This document shows positions 27,001 to 33,000 of a DNA stretch of 64,000 nucleotides, piece by piece. A program made the position numbers and the translations under genes. Positions within the stretch are counted from its first letter, which is position 1. Each line of letters begins with the position of its first letter. Below the pieces are notes generated by a model that was not told where the DNA came from, made no database searches, and saw only the letters and a program-made list of their open reading frames with translations. The DNA lies in assembly GCA_012064415.1 (NCBI GenBank), contig SSNU01000165.1:86313-150312 (forward strand), written 5' to 3'. The DNA comes from Gyrodactylus bullatarudis. Taxonomy: Eukaryota; Platyhelminthes; Monogenea; Gyrodactylidea; Gyrodactylidae.

Positions 27001-30000
27001 GCACAAGGAGTTTAGTTTTTAGTCAAAAAATGCAAAGAAAGTCTAGAAAAATACGTCTGAGTATCGATCTTAAGATATTCGTGTCATCTTGAGAATATTA
27101 TTGATAATCATGTTAAATTCTAAGTAAATAGTTTTAGACAAGAAAACCGATCATTGTTGTTAAACGTTTGAAACTCGAAATTTCATTTGTTTTCAAGTAG
27201 TGAAAATAGTTAAGAAATCAAAATTCAACAACCAAAAGATATTAGGATGAATCATTAGATCAGATTTAGCATATTTTTCATTTTCTTGTCTAGCTATGGT
27301 TCTAAAATTTTGTATAAAAATGCGGGTGATAAAAGAACAAATTTGCTGGTGGAGGAGAAATTCTCCATAAATCACTTTAAACAAAATCTGTGTGTTCAGG
27401 GCTTTTCATCTTTATTTTTACTGTTGCTATTTATTGAGGAGCTTTGGTGTTTTTTCAGCTTACATTATGTTCTAATTTTTCAATTTTTACTAAACTACTT
27501 TCAAAATTTGTAAATTACAGGTAAAAGCTCCGATTAGTTAACCATTTTTTAATACGATGTTTTATACCTCTCTGCCCAAAAGGGTAGAACTGTAATGAAG
27601 CAATATGATTGGTCCATATGTTAAGTCGAATTTGATTGGCTGCTGTATACTTACACACAATTCTTCTCATTCCCGTAGATGAATCCTATGCTGAGGATGG
27701 ATATTCAATGAATTAACTGTATTTGAATTTTGAATAATCAAATTTAAACTAGATCAACTAGATTTTGAGTTAGAATAAAACCGTTTTTTATACATTAAAA
27801 TAATTTTATAGAATTAGAAGCTCATTGGATGAAAAATAACTTTTCATAAAATTTGTTTTTGAAGTTAATTTCCTTTATTTTTTAAATTTCTAATAATTGA
27901 TTTGGTTATCAACTACATAGAATTAAAATTTAATAAAGATTTTCATCAAAGATTTTCATTTATTACACTAAAGGCTTGAATAATTAGAATGTAATTTTGT
28001 CTATCAGAAGTTTTAAAAATTTTAAATTTTAGGATTCAACAAACATACTAATAAGTAGGTCTAATTTGAATCCTGCATGTGAATAAAATTTTTTCAGTTC
28101 AATTGAAAGTAAACAAGATTTAGAGACAACGGAGCTAAATATGAGATGTGATTGTCGGACAAAATGTGTCATAAATTGTTGCAGATGTAAGAAGAATTCA
28201 AGATGTCATAATAGGTTATCTTGCAACAATAAATGATTTCTCTACAATTCTCAACTAATCTTATATTTTTTAAAACTAATTTTGAGCTTTGGATTACTAA
28301 CTTAATATTTTGATTATAAGTTTAACAAACTAGCCGGTTACAATTGTATAGGAAGTTCCAAGTAGGGACCCTACACTATTAGATTTTTTAAACGATAAAC
28401 AAAGTGAAAGATCTAATGGAAATCAAAAAGATTATGAACCCGTATAATGATATCAGTTTGAAAAATTTATTTCAGTCAGCCAAACTTATTACCAAGTATC
28501 AAGATCAACAAACTATATTTTATAGCTAGTTAATCTTAAAACCTGGTAATAAGTTTATCAAGCTATGCCGTTAAGACTATCAGGTAGTCTTAAGACTATC
28601 AAAGATTCCAGTTAATCTTGTTACCGAGTGACAAGTTTAACAAGCCATTCCGTTAGTCTTAAGACTACCTGACAAATCAAGAGTAACAAGATTAACGGTA
28701 ACATATATATCATCATTATGTATATCATAAAGTCACAATAAAAGTTTCTTAATCAAGACTAGTTTTTCTTACCATTGGACTCTCTTCTTCTACTCAATCA
28801 CGGTTGACCTTAAAGAGAGAATACGCTCTTTATTTTATGACTTAATATTCCTCATAAAGAGTATTATTTGCCCATAAAAATAAATTGAAAATCAATATTG
28901 TGAAAATTGTATATAAAATTGTACATCACGGAATTGTATCAATTTTTTTTGAGGAGAAAAAGCGTTTATTTCCCCAGCCTACTTCCGTCATAGATACTTG
29001 AGTTGAATAGAAATTTTTTCTTCTAAAGATTTCCGTTGATAAAAATAATTAGTCAGCCTATTTTTTAGGAAATACAGTGTATATGTGGTTCTCATCAACA
29101 GAGGTGAGGTGTATCTCAAAGAATGAACGAGATTTTCTCCTCAAATAAAGATGAATAAACTAGATTTTTATGTTTTTCCACAAACTACTCAAAAGTGACA
29201 GAAAAATAAACTTGAATAGCTGTAATTTCAGGCCAAACATTTTATTCCAAACAAAATAAAGCAACTTAATAATTAAAAATTTTACATCAACTGTTAAAGA
29301 AAATCAGATTTATTTGAGAGTAGAAGTGAAGACTTTCATTGATAAAGTGAACTCGAGGTCGAGAAAAAAACATCAAGTTTGAGAATGAAACAGATTAATT
29401 CAAAATTCAATAGTAGGAAGAGAATATATTAAATCACTAGATGTACATTTCTAAAAGGATCATCAGTAGTGTCACTTTTAAAATGATATAATTTAAAAAG
29501 GTCAATGAATATAATAATTTACAAATTCTCAAAGAAATAGTAAAAGAAGGAAAATAAATAGAATAAAATATGAGCTGAAAAAACACCAAAACTCTCCAAT
29601 AAATAGCAGAAATGGAGAGAAAAGTGAAAAAGCTCATATCGGCCAGGGTAGTTGAAGATTGTATGAATAATTTTTCTGAACGCATAGATTTGGTTTGTAT
29701 AAGTTAATAAAGAATTTCTCTTTGACCCATACATCTATGCTGTCGTCTCCAGGATTTTTATAAAGAATGGAAAAATTTGAAATTGAGGCAGCATGATTCT
29801 CCTGTTTAAGATGTCTTGTAATCGCTGTGTCTTTCTTCAAATGATCACTGGATCTTGTAGCAAGTTTCCTTATAGTCCGTCCTATATATGAAGCCCCACA
29901 AGTGCATTGAAATTTGTAAATCAATAGAGTATTCTCTTCAGGTTTAAGTGAATCCTTATGGATCAAACTGAATAATCTCTGTGTTTTAAATACAATTTTC

Positions 30001-33000
30001 AATTGTATATTATCGTAATGTTGATCTATGAGATTAACCAGTCTTTTCCTAACATCATTACTAAAACCGTCACCTTTAAAATTAAGCTTCATGAAAACTG
30101 TAGTCTTCACAGCCTCATCTGTGTTGTTTGTTTCATCAACTGTGATATCAGTTCTATTGATGAATTTGTCCACAAATCTGGCTGGGTAACCATTTTCCAT
30201 TAGGCATAATTTTGAATTCTCTATCTCATTAGGCCATTCTTCTGGACTTGCTATTCTTCTAATCCTCTTGCCTAGACCAATTACTAAACCTCTTTTGTGT
30301 GAAATAGGACTAAAACTGGCATAATGTAGATATTTGCCGTTATCAGTCTTCTTCTTGTAAATATTTCTTGTAATTGATCCATCCTCTTTTCTGGTTAGTT
30401 TTACATCTAAGAAACTCAAAGAATTATTAGATTCTTTCTCCATGGTAAATTTAATATTAGGATGAAACGAGTTCATTTTGGAGAAAAAATTGTCTGTAAT
30501 AACATTGGGTTTCATTAGAATAAACGTGTCATCAACATATCTGATGTAAACATCAGTGAAAGAATTGATAGTATCAGACATGTTAGTCATTTCTAACCAT
30601 CCTAGAAAGATATCAGCTAAAAGAGGACTTAGAGGTGAACCCATGGCTATCCCGTCTTTTTGAATAAAAACAGTGTTTTGAAAAGATAATGGAACATTAG
30701 TGCAACAAATCTTAACAAGATTCGCTATTTCATTACTATCCATTTCAAAACCACCGTATTCATCAATAAAAGACTTGATTACTGTTAAGGTCTCCTCTAT
30801 AGGAACACTAGGAAATAAAGAACTTATATCTAATGAAATCATTTCATTTAAACCAATATTTAAATCTTTAATTTTATCAACAAAAGAAAACGTATCTTTT
30901 ACAACATATTTAGCATAATATGTATGTATTGGTTTTAACACATCAATTAACCACTTCGCTAAATTATGTTGCGGACATGACGACATATCCAAGATAGGCC
31001 TTATTGGAAATACCTCTGAAACAATATTGTCCACTATCTTATGTGTCTTAGGATGTAGATATAATCTAGAGATCCTGGTATGCTTCTTAGCTATAAAACT
31101 TCTAGTTTTATCCGAGATTATATTCCTATCATACAACCCTTTTGCTATTTTATATATGGAACGTTCCATGGATTCCATTTCCTTATAATATGTAGATCTT
31201 TCTTGCCCAGTATTAATAAATTTACTTTCATCCGAAAGGAAATCTAACCCTGCTTTAAAATAATCTTCTCTATACATTATCACTATTCCCTTTCCCTTGT
31301 CTGGCTTGGTTAAAAAGATGTTTTTATTAGATTTAAGTTCTTTGAGTGCTACAAAATTAATTAAACAGATTATTTATAAGTAGAACCTGGTAATACATAG
31401 TAAATTTGAGCAGAAAAATAATTTTTTAATTTATATGCAAATTCTGAATGAACTCCGTTTGTATCAAGTTTGTAGAAAACCCCCTCTAAAAATAAGTCCC
31501 AGATGTAAAGCTATGTTTCTAGATTTCACCATTTGACGAGGGATTTTTTTGAGAAAAGAAGACGATCTTCTAATATCCGCTTAAAGTTCAAATCAAAAAG
31601 TATAGAATAACTGAGGAAATTAATCAAACTACTCCCGTTCTTATTTTTCCTTTCATTAAATTGATAAGCTCCGTAAGATTTAGAAACTCATTTGTTGATC
31701 CAAATTTTGTGAATCGACTTTAGTTGAATAAAATTTCAGAATAGAATTTCAAACAAAAGACATAAAAAGAAAATTAATTTTCATGAGCCATCGTTAGATC
31801 AGAATTCATGTCCGTTATTTCCATCCATCTTGCTATTCTCTCTAAGGTCACAAAGTCAAAAGATAATTTATTTTATGGTTAATTGAAAAAAGTAATTTCT
31901 AGAGAAAACTTGTCCAGAATTTATTATTCTTTTGGTTTCATTAGAATTATGAAAATAATCAAGACATTCTTTTACACAAATGTTGTTAATTCATCAAAAT
32001 CACATTCTTTTCTTCTACATCAAATGAATGAAAAAATTTAACTTTTGCTAAATATTTAGTAGTGTAGTAATTAAAATCACTCGCTAGCTGAGCACTTTTG
32101 CAGCTAGGAGTTAACGTTGTGACCATTTTTCGTGTAGTCAATTTCTATGCAGCAAGAATAGACAAATCTTTGGAAAATAATAAAACCAATTGATATATAG
32201 GCTATGATGTCACATATTAGATCTAAATTGAACGATACAAAAAGTCTTCTCTAACTCCAATAATTCCAGAATGTTTTAATGAGATTTCTCGAACCATTTT
32301 AATAGAAACCATGTATTGCCAGAGAACTGTCAATTTATATTGTATAACATTGTATAGAACCTTTATATTTTTCATAACTTTTTTTCATAAATATGAGTTT
32401 ATATTTTGAGTAATTTACCTTTTTGACTATAGTTATTTTCATCTTTACCTTTTTGACTATAGTTTTTTTCATATTTACCTTTTTGACTATAGTCATATTA
32501 TTTTTAACTATAGTCAATCCCATTTTTACCTTTGTGACTATAGTTTTTTCCACCTTTACCTTTTTGACTATAATTTTTTTTATTATTCCTTTTTTAACTA
32601 TAGTTAAATTTTATATTTTTTTCGTATTGAAAACAGATTATAACTATAGTCAAAAAGGTAAAAATAAAAAATAACTATAGTCAAAAAGGTAAATTACTCT
32701 TATATTTTTTATAGACTATTCATGACATACTGTAATATGAAAATAAATTTTATAAATAATTTCTATAAAAACAAAAATGTTAGTGCCCTATTTTGCTTTG
32801 CTTTCATTGTTAAACGTGTAATATTCCATAATTGAGTCAATTTTCACCTTTTTGTTTAACTTGTAGAGCTTTTTCTCTAAATACTCTTTATACGTGAAAT
32901 ACTCACTGAATAATTCATATGAATCAACAATGAAAAAAGCTTACTAAGCAATAACATTTTAATCCATCATGTACTTGGGTTAACTCCCTTATTTTTCACT

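Noticed and set aside
28098..28236. Cys-rich exon as part of the dystrobrevin reading frame
   Set aside because: Joining the phase 0 end at 26867 to this acceptor reads Phe-Asn-stop, so the Cys-rich frame is not the dystrobrevin frame.
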